This document shows positions 40,061-52,395 of a stretch of DNA of 64,000 nt, piece by piece (the first letter of the stretch is position 1; every line of letters begins with the position of its first letter). The stretch comes from Mesorhizobium sp. L-2-11 (GTDB taxonomy: Bacteria > Pseudomonadota > Alphaproteobacteria > Rhizobiales > Rhizobiaceae). The stretch covers positions 6,030,001 to 6,094,000 of the forward strand of contig NZ_AP023257.1 of assembly GCF_016756595.1 (NCBI RefSeq), given 5' to 3'. The translations under genes and the position numbers were made by a program. The notes beneath the pieces were generated by a model, which did not search any database, had not been told where the DNA came from, and was given only the letters and a program-made list of their open reading frames with translations.

Positions 40061-40879
40061 GGCACCGTAAAGTTAACCACGGCTGATGAAGATGTGCGAA
40101 CATGGGCCATGTCAGAAGTTGCTCGTGATCCGCTTTATCGTTGCCACCGCTTTCCCGCCGAGATCATTGCGCACGCGGTATGGCTCTACTTTCGCTTTCC
40201 GCTCAGCCTGCGCATGGTTGAGGACATGTTGGCGGCCCGCGGCATCATGGTCACGCATCAGACCATTCGAAGCTGGGCGGAGAAATTCGGGCGGCATTTC
40301 GCCCGGGAGATCAAGCGACGGTCAGCCGGCTGCCTGGGCGACAAATGGCATCTCGACGAATGTGTGGTGGCCATCAATGGCAAGAAGCAGTGGCTCTGGC
40401 GTGCCGTCGATCAGGACGGCTTGGTCCTCGAAGTGCTGGTGCAAAGCCGCCGAAATGCCAAGGCGGCAAAGCGTCTGATGCGCAAGTTGCTGAAGGCTCA
40501 AGGGCGGACACCACGAGTCATGATCACCGACAAGCTCCGGTCCTATGATGCCGCCAGGCGCGACCTCATGCCCGGTGTCGAACACCGGTCGCACAAAGGC
40601 CTCAATAATCGAGCGGAAAATTCGCACCAGCCGACCCGACGACGCGAAAGGACCATGAAACGCTTCAAGTCGGCACGCCAGCTTCAGCGGTTCGTTTCCA
40701 TCCATGATCCGATTGCCAACCTGTTCCACTTTCCCCGCAATACGCTGTCATCGGCTCAACATCGAGACCTGCGTAACGCCGCCATGCAAATCTGGAACAA
40801 AATCGCGTGTCTCGCCGCAGCGTGACAGCCGTCCCGGCCAGCTATCGCTGCATCAATCCGCTGATAACTTTACAGTGCC
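40061..40879 (+). mobile_element. IS6-family element, copy 2
   Basis: Inverted repeats GGCACCGTAAAGTTAACC and GGCACTGTAAAGTTATCAG as in copy 1; no target duplication (cgtagtat against gaagcaac). Same orientation as copies 1 and 3, so the giant effector gene lies between two direct copies. Confidence 0.92.
40109..40825 (+). CDS. IS6-family transposase, copy 2 (intact)
   Basis: 238 residues from ATG 40109. Full HTH segment LRMVEDMLAARGIMVTHQTI, then the DDE core KWHLDECVV, MITDKLRSYD, NRAENSHQPTRRRER. It lacks the two-codon deletion of copies 1 and 3, so it is the likeliest active enzyme. IS6 enzymes work by replicative cointegration or targeted conservative joining and move the DNA between direct copies. 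Confidence 0.93.
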   Translation: MSEVARDPLYRCHRFPAEIIAHAVWLYFRFPLSLRMVEDMLAARGIMVTHQTIRSWAEKFGRHFAREIKRRSAGCLGDKWHLDECVVAINGKKQWLWRAVDQDGLVLEVLVQSRRNAKAAKRLMRKLLKAQGRTPRVMITDKLRSYDAARRDLMPGVEHRSHKGLNNRAENSHQPTRRRERTMKRFKSARQLQRFVSIHDPIANLFHFPRNTLSSAQHRDLRNAAMQIWNKIACLAAA

Positions 40880-41175
40880 GAAGCAACCCCCGTTTGCTTA
40901 ACAGCTGCAAAGTCTAAGGGCGGGCCGCTCCTCAGACCACGGTCATAACGTCTAGTGCACCACATCGCGGATTTGGAAAAACTTTCGGGTGATGCAGGCG
41001 TGCTGTCGGGTCGTCAGGTTGTCGGGCAGTACCCAAAACCCTAGAGCAGCATGCTCGATGCCGGCCATCGCGAGAATCAGCCACACCTGCGATCCAGGCC
41101 ACTGCCGCTCTGCCAGGGGTTTCCCAGATTGCGCCTCTGTCTACTAAGCTGGTTGGAATCCACAAAATGCCGATG
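40880..41175. other. IS-end debris between IS6 copy 2 and the second effector
   Basis: No supported gene. A stretch at about 40978-41012 (actttcgggtgatgcaggcg, then tgctgtcggg) recurs almost unchanged at 44176-44205. Confidence 0.4.
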
Positions 41176-43551
41176 TTAGGCCGGCCCATTTCGCATATCG
41201 GCCCGGTCGCTCAACAAGGACTTACAGAACGCCGGGGTGAGCTTGCCGCGGTGGATTGCGTTGTCGTAACCCTTCTTAGCCCGGGAGGTCTGCCACTGCC
41301 GATTATGGCCGCGCTGTTCATTGGACTTGACGTGGCAAGCGGCGAACTCGGCGCTGTCCAGCGTTGCCAACTGCTGCGCATATATCTTTCGTGTCGTGTG
41401 GATGTGCACCCACATTGGACTCGGTAGTGTACGGTTGCTCAGCGCCTTGGGCTGCAGCCTAATCTCGAACAGATTGCTCGGCTCTGGGTTCAACGCGCAC
41501 GGGGGATCTGCAGGCGTCAACTCCCGGGCCGACCGCAACTGCTCAAGGTGGTTTTGCGAGGGAAATGGGTACCTCTTCATGCAATCCATGATCATATCAG
41601 GCTTTTGTTCGTCCCAAGCTTTAGCCAATCCCCGCACATTGGCCAACATGTCCCTGAACTGAACCGTTAGTCGGTGCACGTCGTCCATCTTTCCCTCCTT
41701 GGAGAGACGAGACGCCTCCAACGCTGGGAGGCAGGGCTCCATCTCGACAGCCTGCGTTTGCAGGCGCTGGACCACGAGGCCGACGGCGTGTTCGACGTCC
41801 TCGGGCTTCCCGGAGCGCGCTCGGGAGATCAAACTTTGCTGAGCAGGCAAATCGAACTTCAAAAGTTCGGTCGACCGTGCGACTAGTGACTTCGTGTTCT
41901 CCCCCGTCGTTGGATTTTGCAAGATCGCCAAGCGTGCTGCCGCGGACGACGCACTGTTCTGCGCCTCCTCTGCACTCACGAGCTTCTTCGTACCTAAATC
42001 CGTGCGTACGAGCACCTTGGCTGCTGCCGCAGGGTCGCTGACGGCCGCAGCGACTTGCGGCTCCGGCCGCCCGGCCGCCGAACTCCCGGCGCCAGCGGCC
42101 TGCTTGCTCTTGTCTTTTCCTTTTTTTCTGGGCGCTGTAGTGCTTTCGGCCACCATAGTCTTGCCGGCAGTTCCAGTCGGCATCGCAGCGGCAGCGTCGG
42201 CCGTCAGGTCAGGGGCTGGCGGCTTCGGCTGCAGTGCGAGGAGGTCCGTAACCTCGTCCGAAGCGATCCAGGCGTCGTCCACGATCCGGGTCAACAGTTC
42301 CAATGGGAGGCCAGCACCTGCTTGGTGATCCCTTAGCCTGTCAACCACGGAGTGCGAGGCCGACGCAAAATCCGCAAGCCGCTCCACAACTCCTTCCAGA
42401 ACGGCGCAGTGTTCCGCGTCGAGCGGGCGCCCTTCCTTCCTCAGTACAGCTTCGGCCGTCGAGACGAATGCCGGAAAAACCTCGCCGATGAAGTTACCCA
42501 GCAGACGCGTTTGCCCGTTGTCACCGATGAGGAGTTCCCTGATGGGTGCTTCGAGCATGATCGCCTGCGGGGCCATGTTGACCTGCGCGAGATTGATCCG
42601 CGATTGCAGCTGCATTATCTTTGAATTGACAACCCAGCCCGAGTGCAGCCGCAGCGCGGCCTCTTCTTCCCGCCGCATCTCGGCTGTTGAGCTTGGTAAG
42701 TCGGCTGTCGCGACGCAGACGGCCCGCATCAATTCGTGGCGCTGTACTTTCTTGTCCCAACGCTCCACGCAGGCCACGGGATACTTCGCCATACTGGGAG
42801 CCGATCGGCTCAGCTGGTCGAGGGTGGCATTGGATTTGACCAAGTTGTGGAGAATGTCCTCCATCCGCTTCCGGTTCTGTTCCTCCTTCTTGAAGATCGT
42901 ATGGGCCAGCTCGTTGGCACTGTCCGCCCGATGAATCACGTCGGCGCGGTAGTGACGCACATCATCGTCGGACAGAGTGCTGCGCGCCTCATCCTTGGGC
43001 AGGCTCGCGTAGCATTCCAGAAGTTCTGCGCCCGCATTAGCGAGCTGATCAAGCTCGTCTCGGAAGCCCTCCATCGGTTTTCCGCTATGCAGGCTCTTCT
43101 CTTCGAGAACTTGGATTTCGTCAATCAGCGAGCACATTCGTCGCTTTGTCTCGTTGATGACTTCGCCTGACGAGGAACTGGGGACTGTCACACCCGAAGT
43201 TGACGGCTGGCTGGCGACCGGCGCCAGGGCTTCACCATCCGACGTTGAGGAAACACTGCGCCTCCGCGAACCGGCCGCACGTGGCCCGGCGGCTGCACGT
43301 GGCGCAGCCGCCGGGATTCGATGTGGGGGAACGGAAGGGCCTGAAGATTTGCCGCCAAGGTCATCATGGGCACCTCGCGCAGCGCCAGCCGAGGGTGAAC
43401 CTTTACCTCCCTCAGAGCGCATCCGCTCCAGGACGGAACCGAACCCTTGGCTGCCTTCCCCGGAGGCAAGACCTGATTGCGAGCGCGAACTGCTCGATCC
43501 GGCTCCAGCATCTCCAATGCGCGATTTTCCAGATCGGCCAATGCCCGTCAT
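41176..43551 (-). CDS. Second type III effector candidate, paralogue of the N-terminal part of the giant effector
   Basis: 791 residues starting MTGIGRSGKSRI, against MTGVNRSGRSRT in the giant effector. Similarity continues through SSSRSQSGLA, AAPRAA..SRRRSVSS, LAPVASQPSTSGV and the helical region with ALLE-type helices (PLDAEHCAVLEGVVERLADF against PLDADHCAVLEGVIERLSEF). It has one LALQPKPPAPDLTADAAAAM repeat, where the giant has three, and the basic stretch PRKKGKDKSKQ. It has no SKWP, polymerase-like or kinase region; the C-terminal third is unrelated and unrecognised. The shared N-terminus and tts box predict secretion by the T3SS. Function unknown. Confidence 0.85.
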   Translation of the reverse strand: MTGIGRSGKSRIGDAGAGSSSSRSQSGLASGEGSQGFGSVLERMRSEGGKGSPSAGAARGAHDDLGGKSSGPSVPPHRIPAAAPRAAAGPRAAGSRRRSVSSTSDGEALAPVASQPSTSGVTVPSSSSGEVINETKRRMCSLIDEIQVLEEKSLHSGKPMEGFRDELDQLANAGAELLECYASLPKDEARSTLSDDDVRHYRADVIHRADSANELAHTIFKKEEQNRKRMEDILHNLVKSNATLDQLSRSAPSMAKYPVACVERWDKKVQRHELMRAVCVATADLPSSTAEMRREEEAALRLHSGWVVNSKIMQLQSRINLAQVNMAPQAIMLEAPIRELLIGDNGQTRLLGNFIGEVFPAFVSTAEAVLRKEGRPLDAEHCAVLEGVVERLADFASASHSVVDRLRDHQAGAGLPLELLTRIVDDAWIASDEVTDLLALQPKPPAPDLTADAAAAMPTGTAGKTMVAESTTAPRKKGKDKSKQAAGAGSSAAGRPEPQVAAAVSDPAAAAKVLVRTDLGTKKLVSAEEAQNSASSAAARLAILQNPTTGENTKSLVARSTELLKFDLPAQQSLISRARSGKPEDVEHAVGLVVQRLQTQAVEMEPCLPALEASRLSKEGKMDDVHRLTVQFRDMLANVRGLAKAWDEQKPDMIMDCMKRYPFPSQNHLEQLRSARELTPADPPCALNPEPSNLFEIRLQPKALSNRTLPSPMWVHIHTTRKIYAQQLATLDSAEFAACHVKSNEQRGHNRQWQTSRAKKGYDNAIHRGKLTPAFCKSLLSDRADMRNGPA

Positions 43552-43619
43552 TTTTTCATCTCCGATATAGACGAGAACGCGCTGTCTGTGGATTGGGGCT
43601 GATGTGTCAGCCGTAGTGC

Positions 43620-43961
43620 ATCAGGGCTCTGGCGGGTAAGTGCAATCGCCCAGATGACAGGTGGCATGACGTCTGAGAACCAGCGGCATGTTTTCGTCAG
43701 TCGTCATGGCCAGCCCGGATCGACCCTGCCGCGCCGGTCCAGCCTGAACCCAATGCAAAACACACGAAGACCTGTCGATCTCCACGATAGGAGGCCGCGA
43801 AACTAGCGAGTACGGGCGTGCCGGCGCTGGAGACGAACTCGCATTGAGACCAGGCGGCGCCATGTGCGCAAGTGCTTGCCAAAGCCGTGGCTGCCCTTTG
43901 ACCGTACCGGGTCGTTAGCTTGGTTGGAGCTTTCGGATGAGCCACTTTTCCGACCGTACAT
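43620..43961 (-). pseudogene. Small decayed effector-like gene directly behind a tts box
   Basis: ATG 43961 (nine bases after AGGGA) starts MYGRKSGSSESSNQANDPVR, a Ser/Asn-rich N-terminus typical of rhizobial Nop effectors, and stops at 43803 after 52 codons. Another frame then carries PPIVEIDRSSCVLHWVQAG and LAMTTDENMPLVLRRHAT to 43620, as if one gene had been frameshifted and shortened. I cannot name it with confidence; a NopP-type origin is possible. Confidence 0.4.
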
Positions 43962-44040
43962 GGCATTCGTTCCCTTTTTGGCGGAAGTCTTTAATATGAT
44001 TTTGAGTTGTTAGGTCTCTCTCGAAGAGAGCTACTCGAAC

Positions 44041-44059
44041 GAGCTGACGGTGAGCTGAC
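44041..44059 (-). promoter_or_regulatory. Candidate tts box upstream of the small ORF and second effector
   Basis: Minus strand GTCAGCTCACCGTCAGCTC, matching the TtsI consensus GTCAGCTTNTCGAAAGCT at most conserved positions and closely matching the box at 39955. It is about 80 bases before the small ORF at 43961 and 490 before the second effector. Confidence 0.7.
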
Positions 44060-44522
44060 GCGCTGTAAGCTAGTTCCGGCGGGGCGATGCACCTACTGCG
44101 TTCGCTTTTTCTCTCGGGGGCCGTCGAATTCCCTCGCCTTCGGCACTCGCGCAGCGCATCACGGATCGGAATTAACTTTCGGATGATGCGGGCGTGCTGT
44201 CGGGAATGCCGCCCTGTCGACTGTTGCGCACGATGATGATGGCGGGCGCAACCATCGACCTACTGGCCGGCCAAGCGTTTCTCGTGGCGGGTTTCCAAAT
44301 CGAGACAAGAACCGCGCGTCATCACCGATCAGCGGCCAAGCGCGATCCGCGCTCGCCCGGGCTGCGTAACCTGACCAACTCCGCCCGGCCGAACGCTGAT
44401 CGCTCCCTGTAGTCTCGGACGGTGAAGGCCGGCGAGGCCCCGGCGCTGATCCATGCCTGGTCGGCCCCACGCGGAAGGGGCACCTGTAGAGGCCAGAGCA
44501 GCACTGCGCCGCATAGGGTCCA
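44060..44522. other. Non-coding debris upstream of the tts box
   Basis: No supported gene. It contains the second copy of the short repeat described at 40978 (here about 44176-44205). Confidence 0.35.
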
Positions 44523-44843
44523 ATGCCCTCTGGCAGGTCGGGCACCGCTTCGGCATTGAGATGGAAGTCGGAGGCGCCCGCAGAGAAGCTCAAGACCTGG
44601 CGCGAAGTTGTTGGGCCGGTGTTTCGCGGCACCTGGCCACTTGACGCCGAACTCCAAACGCCGAGGGCCAACTTCAAGTTGGTTCAGATGCTACGGGCCA
44701 AGGGAGACGCGTTTCCAGAGGCGGTCGACGATGTGATTCCCCTAATCACGCAAGAGCCTGCGGTCAGGGGCACAACCGTGTTCTCTTTAAGAGACGCCGA
44801 TCCGGCACTCTACAAACTGGCCCCTAGTCTTACTGTGTCGTAA
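44523..44843 (+). pseudogene. C-terminal part of an unknown protein, cut by the IS701 element
   Basis: The frame from about 44610 (VFRGTWPLDAELQTPRANFK, then GDAFPEAVDDVIPLI and TTVFSLRDADPALYKLAP) reads like genuine protein. It resembles the end of large cytoplasmic proteins of unknown function. It breaks off near 44830 where the next IS begins. Confidence 0.4.
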
Positions 44844-44899
44844 GTTTCGTTAACGACTGATTGCGAGAATGGCGATTCGTGCTTCATATGGAGGGAGCG

Positions 44900-46045
44900 A
44901 TGGATCTCCAGGACGGAATCGAAACGAGTGAATCGCGTTTTGCGGCCTATGTCGAGACGCTGGCCTCGGTATTGGGTCATGCTGACCGGGTGGCGCCGCT
45001 GAAGGCCTATTGCACCGGGCTGCTTTTGCCGCGCGAGCGCAAAAGCGTCGAGCCGATGGCGGCACGGGTGGAGCCTGGGCGTGTCCAGGCGGCGCACCAG
45101 TCGCTGCATCATTTCGTAGCGAAGGCGGATTGGTCGGATGATGCCGTGCTGAGCCGCGTGCGGGAACAGGTGCTGCCAGCGCTTGAGCGTCAGGGGCAGA
45201 TCCGTGCTTGGATCGTCGACGACACCGGCTTTCCCAAGAAAGGCAAGCATTCGGTTGGGGTTGCACGGCAGTATTGCGGGCAGCTCGGCAAGCAGGACAA
45301 CTGCCAGGTCGCGGTCTCTCTGTCGGTTGCCACCGAGCAGGCGAGCCTGCCGATTGCCTATCAGCTCTATCTGCCGGAAAGCTGGGCGAACGACCCTGAC
45401 CGGCGGGCCAAGACAGGCGTGCCGGAGAATGTGGTCTTCCGCACCAAGCCCGAAATCGCCCTCGCGCAGATTCGGGCGGCGCTGGAGGCCGGCGTCTCAC
45501 GGGGCGTGGTGCTGGCCGATGCCGGTTACGGCAACGACACCGCCTTCCGCACCGGGCTGACAAAGGTGGGCTTGACCTATGTCGTCGGGGTCCAGTCCTC
45601 GATCCGCCTGTGGTCGCTCGGCACGCAACCATTGCCGCCGAAGCCGTGGAGCGGACGCGGACGCCCGCCCTCGCGCGTTCGGCGGCAGGCTGAACATGCG
45701 CCGGTCTCAGCCAAGGAACTGGCGCAAGCGCTGCCCGAGGACGCCTGGCACATGGTTACTTGGCGCGAGGGCTCCAAGGCGTCGCTTGCCTCACGCTTTG
45801 CCGCCGTGCGGGTTCGGCCGGCCCATCGCGACTACTGGCGCTCCATCCCCCACGCTGAGGAATGGTTCCTGATCGAATGGCCGGACGGTGAAGTCGAGCC
45901 AACTAAGTACTGGCTCTCGACCTTGCCTGGAAAGACCAGGCTTGCCGACCTCGTCGATCAGGCCAAGATGCGATGGCGGATCGAGCGGGACTATCAGGAA
46001 CTCAAGCAGGGGTGCTGTCACATTGATTTTGGCTTAACGGTTTGA
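44900..46045 (+). pseudogene. IS701-family transposase, 3' end cut off
   Basis: From ATG 44900 (GGAGG upstream): HHFVAKADWSDDAVL, AWIVDDTGFPKKGKHSVGVA (first Asp), SLPIAYQLYLPESW, GVVLADAGYGNDTAFR (second Asp), KYWLSTLPGKTRLADLV and WRIERDYQELKQ (Glu region). The family continues for some 40 more residues (usually GLGHYEGRGWRGFH). Here an IS6-type end (GGTGCTGTCACATTG) begins at about 46011 and the last eleven codons to 46045 are foreign. Confidence 0.88.
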
Positions 46046-46312
46046 CGATAAGTCAGGTTGGCATGGTCGAAGCATGCGCCACCTACAAGAACCATCGCTT
46101 CCCGATCGAAATCGTTGCTCATGCCGTCTGGCTTTATTACCGGTTCGGGCTGAGCCTGCGCGATGTTGAAGAAATGCTGCTGGAGCGGGGGATCGTCGTC
46201 TCCTACGAGACCATCCGCCGCTGGGGAAAGAAGCACAGTCCCGATTATGCACGTCGCCTGCGCCGCAAGGCGCCATCGAAAGACGATGTCTGGCATCTTG
46301 ATGAGGTAGCCG
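46011..46312 (+). mobile_element. Left part of a different IS6-family element, with transposase fragment
   Basis: Starts with GGTGCTGTCACATTGATTTT inside the IS701 gene. ATG 46063 opens a transposase: NHRFPIEIVAHAVWLYYRFG, LRDVEEMLLERGIVVSYETI, DDVWHLDE. The copy ends at 46312, where IS6 copy 3 is inserted, and its right half is not found beyond 52097. Homologous to, but clearly different from, the three-copy element. Confidence 0.85.
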
Positions 46313-46693
46313 GGCACCGTAAAGTTAACCGACGGCTGATGAAGATGTGCGAACATGGGCCATGTCAGAAGTTGCTCGTGATCCGCTTTATCGTTGCCAC
46401 CGCTTTCCCGCCGAGATCATTGCGCACGCGGTATGGCTCTACTTTCGCTTTCCGCTCAGCCTGCGCATGGACATGTTGGCGGCCCGCGGCATCATCGTCA
46501 CGCATCAGACCATTCGAAGCTGGGCGGAGAAATTCGGGCGGCATTTCGCCCGGGTGTCGATACCGGATCAATACTCCCCATAAGTGCCGTTTGAATCTTC
46601 CTCAGTTTAGCGTTGCCGCCGGTCTTCCGGGGCGCGCCCCGGAGGACCGGCGGCGCGTCATCACCGATACTGCTCTCGATGGTCGAGAGGGGA

Positions 46694-47962
46694 ATGGCGG
46701 TGATCAAACTCAGGGAGATAGTCATGATCTTGGATATGCATCGGCAGGGGCTGTCGGTGTCAGCGATCGCCAGGCAGACCGGCGTCGATCGAAAGACAAT
46801 CCGCAAATACATCGAGCGTGGCCTTGAGGCCCCTGCCTATGGACCAAGGAAGCCGCGGGCGACGGTGATTGATCCATTCACCGCCTATCTGCGTGAACGG
46901 GTTGCTGCCTATCCCGGCCTTAGCGGTCGGCGGCTCTTGCGAGAGCTGAAGGATCGTGGGTATGCCGGGGGCTACACCACCGTCACGGACTTCCTCAGAG
47001 ACGTTCGTCCGACCTCAGAACCCGGCTTTGAAGTTCGGTTCGAAACAGCTCCCGGCGAACAGGCCCAGGTGGATTTCGCCCAATTCCATGTCGTCTTCAC
47101 CGACGAGCCGGCAACCCCCAGGATCGTCTGGCTGTTTTCTATGGTGCTGGGCTATAGCCGTCTCATCTGGGCGCGCTTTGCTATGCATCAGGATCTGCCG
47201 ACGGTGCTGCGATGCCACGCCGCGGCGTTCGATGCGATCGGCGGCGTTCCGCGCGAGATCCTTTACGACCGAATGAAGACTGCCGTCATCGGCGAAGGCG
47301 AGACGGGTGGCATTGTTTATAACCGCGCTCTGCTCGATCTCGCCCGCCATTTCGGCTTTCATCCAAAGGCCTGCAAACCATATCGCGCCAAGACGAAGGG
47401 AAAGGTCGAGCGACCATTCCGCTATATTCGTGAAGACTTCTTCCTGGCGCGCTCGTTTCGCAACCTTGATGATCTTAACACCCAACTGCGGCAATGGCTG
47501 GATGTCGTTGCCAATCCGCGCGTGCACGCCACAACGCAGCGCGTCGTCGTCGAGGCCTTCGCGGAAGAGCGCCTTCATCTGCGTCCCTTGCCGCTGGCTC
47601 CGTTCCGATCGGTTCTGCGGCTTGAGCGCAGGATATCCCGAGAGGGCATGGTCAGTGTCGGTGGAAACGCATACAGCGTGCCCGACGCCACCAGAAGGCG
47701 GCTCGTCGAAGTTCACACCTTGGCCAATGAGGTTCGAATCTTCGAAGACGGTGCGCTGATTGCTGTGCATCCGGTGTTGGAAGGTCGCCATCAGCGACGC
47801 GTCGAACCAGGACACAGAACCCTTCGCTCACCGCCGCGCTCGCGATCGCGCGTCAACAATGACGAGATCATTCTTCATGGATCCGGAGACCGGGTCACAC
47901 AGCGGCCGCTCGCCTTCTACGACGCCGTCGCCAGAGCCATGGCACAGGAGAACCGCCCATGA
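46694..47962 (+). CDS. istA: IS21-family transposase IstA
   Basis: 422 residues from ATG 46694 (GAGAGGGG upstream). HTH segment IVMILDMHRQGLSVSAIARQ, TGVDRKTIRKYIERG, then the DDE core: GEQAQVDFAQFHVVF, GVPREILYDRMKTAV, ARTKGKVERPFRYIREDFF-type Glu region. The last four bases overlap istB (ATGA), the normal coupling. Intact. Confidence 0.93.
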   Translation: MAVIKLREIVMILDMHRQGLSVSAIARQTGVDRKTIRKYIERGLEAPAYGPRKPRATVIDPFTAYLRERVAAYPGLSGRRLLRELKDRGYAGGYTTVTDFLRDVRPTSEPGFEVRFETAPGEQAQVDFAQFHVVFTDEPATPRIVWLFSMVLGYSRLIWARFAMHQDLPTVLRCHAAAFDAIGGVPREILYDRMKTAVIGEGETGGIVYNRALLDLARHFGFHPKACKPYRAKTKGKVERPFRYIREDFFLARSFRNLDDLNTQLRQWLDVVANPRVHATTQRVVVEAFAEERLHLRPLPLAPFRSVLRLERRISREGMVSVGGNAYSVPDATRRRLVEVHTLANEVRIFEDGALIAVHPVLEGRHQRRVEPGHRTLRSPPRSRSRVNNDEIILHGSGDRVTQRPLAFYDAVARAMAQENRP

Positions 47963-48609
47963 GCGCCGCGCTCGATGCCGTGCCGTCGATGATCGACCGC
48001 ATTCGCCATGACCTGGTCGGCCTGAAGATGCCACGTGCCCTTGAAGCACTTGACCATATTGTCCGCCGCCTGGAGCATGGCGAGCTGTCGGCGCTCGAAG
48101 CGATCGACATTCTCCTTTCCGAAGAGCTGACCCTACGGGAGAACAGCCGTATAAAGACGGCGCTGCGGATGGGTCGGCTGGCAACCATCAAAACGCTCGC
48201 CGGCTTCGATTTCTCTTTCCAGCCCTCCCTCGATCGCGATCGGATCTTCACACTCGCGCAACTGGGTTTCGTCGAAAGGCACGAGGCCGCCCATTTCCTC
48301 GGGCCGCCAGGGACTGGCAAAAGCCATCTGGCTATCGCGCTCGGCGTCGAAGCTGTCAAAGCCGGCAAGAGCGTCTACTTCTGCACCCTGGCCGATCTCA
48401 TTGCAGTGCTGTCCAGGGCCGAGCGCGAGGGACGGCTGCAAGAACGCATCCGCTTCTTCTGCAGGCCAAGTCTGCTGATCGTCGACGAGATCGGTTATCT
48501 CCCGGTCATCGCCGGCGGCGGCAATCTGTTCTTCCAGCTCGTCAACGCCCGCTACGAGAAAGGGGCAATGATCCTGACGTCCAACCGCGGCTTTGCAGAG
48601 TGGGGAGAT

Positions 48610-49131
48610 GTTTTTGGAGACCCAAGCAGAGCAGGATGCCCCTGTCATTGATCGGCTGGTGTCTCACATCACGGTAGTTGACCGTCGACACGCGCTCTGT
48701 GGACAGCGGTTTGAGGTGGCATCACTTCGGTCGGGGCGCGGACCTGCCTTTGTTGTCATCCGCCTGCCGGATGGGCGGTTACGCAATATCCGCCGGTCAG
48801 TGACGGATTTGTCGCGCGCTATCGATGATGACGATGAGCATCGCGGCGGGACTGAAAAGTTAATATCCGTTAGAATTTTGCTTCCTTTAGTGTATTATGT
48901 GCGAATCACCTTTGGTAACTCAATAGCGAATTGCAATGGTTGCTCATGCATTAGCACTTCGGATGGCGGTATCTCTTCCGGAGGCCAACGTTCCACTGGT
49001 AAGGATCAAGCGAGACTCGCCCAATCTTTGGAACGATCTCCCACCGGTATGTCAGCACCAACTCGCGCAGATGCTTGCGACTCTGATCCGCCGGATGCCG
49101 CCGACCGCGCCGGCGGTGAGGGAACAGTTTG

Positions 49132-49132
<1 letters not shown>
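48610..49132 (+). CDS. Small accessory protein of the recombinase element (DUF5372-like start)
   Basis: The first 80 codons read VIDRLVSHITVVDRRHALCG, QRFEVASLRSG and VVIRLPDGRLRNIRRSVTDL, resembling short proteins that travel with this type of recombinase. The rest of the frame to 49132 is low-information and probably not a natural continuation. Function unknown. Confidence 0.45.

Positions 49133-49151
<19 letters not shown>
48936..49151 (+). CDS. 71-residue protein overlapping the recombinase start
   Basis: MVAHALALRMAVSLPEANVP, then WNDLPPVCQHQLAQMLATLI. The stop overlaps the start of the recombinase gene, implying coupled translation. Small proteins like this usually precede such recombinases; no function is known to me. 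Confidence 0.5.
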
Positions 49152-51466
<2,315 letters not shown>

Positions 51467-52099
51467 TAATTGGGGAATTTTACTTCGGCACTTTTGGGGA
51501 AATTTCACCCGGTATTGACACCGGGAGATCAAGCGACGGTCAGCCGGCTGCCTGGGCGACAAATGGCATCTCGACGAATGTGTGGTGGCCATCAATGGCA
51601 AGAAGCAGTGGCTCTGGCGTGCCGTCGATCAGGACGGCTTCGTCCTCGAAGTGCTGGTGCAAAGCCGCCGAAATGCCAAGGCGGCAAAGCGTCTGATGCG
51701 CAAGTTGCTGAAGGCTCAAGGGCGGACACCACGAGTCATGATCACCGACAAGCTCCGGTCCTATGATGCCGCCAGGCGCGACCTCATGCCCGGTGTCGAA
51801 CACCGGTCGCACAAAGGCCTCAATAATCGAGCGGAAAATTCGCACCAGCCGACCCGACGACGCGAAAGGACCATGAAACGCTTCAAGTCGGCACGCCAGC
51901 TTCAGCGGTTCGTTTCCATCCATGATCCGATTGCCAACCTGTTCCACTTTCCCCGCAATACGCTGTCATCGGCTCAACATCGAGACCTGCGTAACGCCGC
52001 CATGCAAATCTGGAACAAAATCGCGTGTCTCGCCGCAGCGTGACAGCCGTCCCGGCCAGCTATCGCTGCATCAATCCGCTGATAACTTTACAGTGCCCG

Positions 52100-52395
52100 A
52101 AGCCTTCCGACCATGAGGCGAATGGAGGCCAGCTTGAGGAAGGCGAGCGCCCTGGTGCGATTCGAAATTGAATTTGTCTTCCTCAGCCCCTTTTGGAACT
52201 CCGGCCCCTGGAATGGCCGCCACCGGCGTAGAGCTTGAACAGGAAGGGATCGAGTCCGAACAGCTTCGCCATCACCATCACGCCGCCATCGCAGTCCTGG
52301 ATGTCGGCGGCATGAACGAGGGCGTGCATCAGGAGACCTTGGTATTGACGAGAATATGCCGCTTCTTGCCTTTGATCTTCTTGCCCGCATCGCGC
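52100..52395 (-). pseudogene. IS5-family transposase fragments
   Basis: Minus-strand frames give GKKIKGKKRHILVNTK, ALVHAADIQDCDGGVMVMA, KLFGLDPFLFKLYAGGGH and a tail NRTRALAFLKLASIRLMVGR. This is the DDE centre and end of an IS5-type transposase, with stops and a frame change. Confidence 0.7.
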
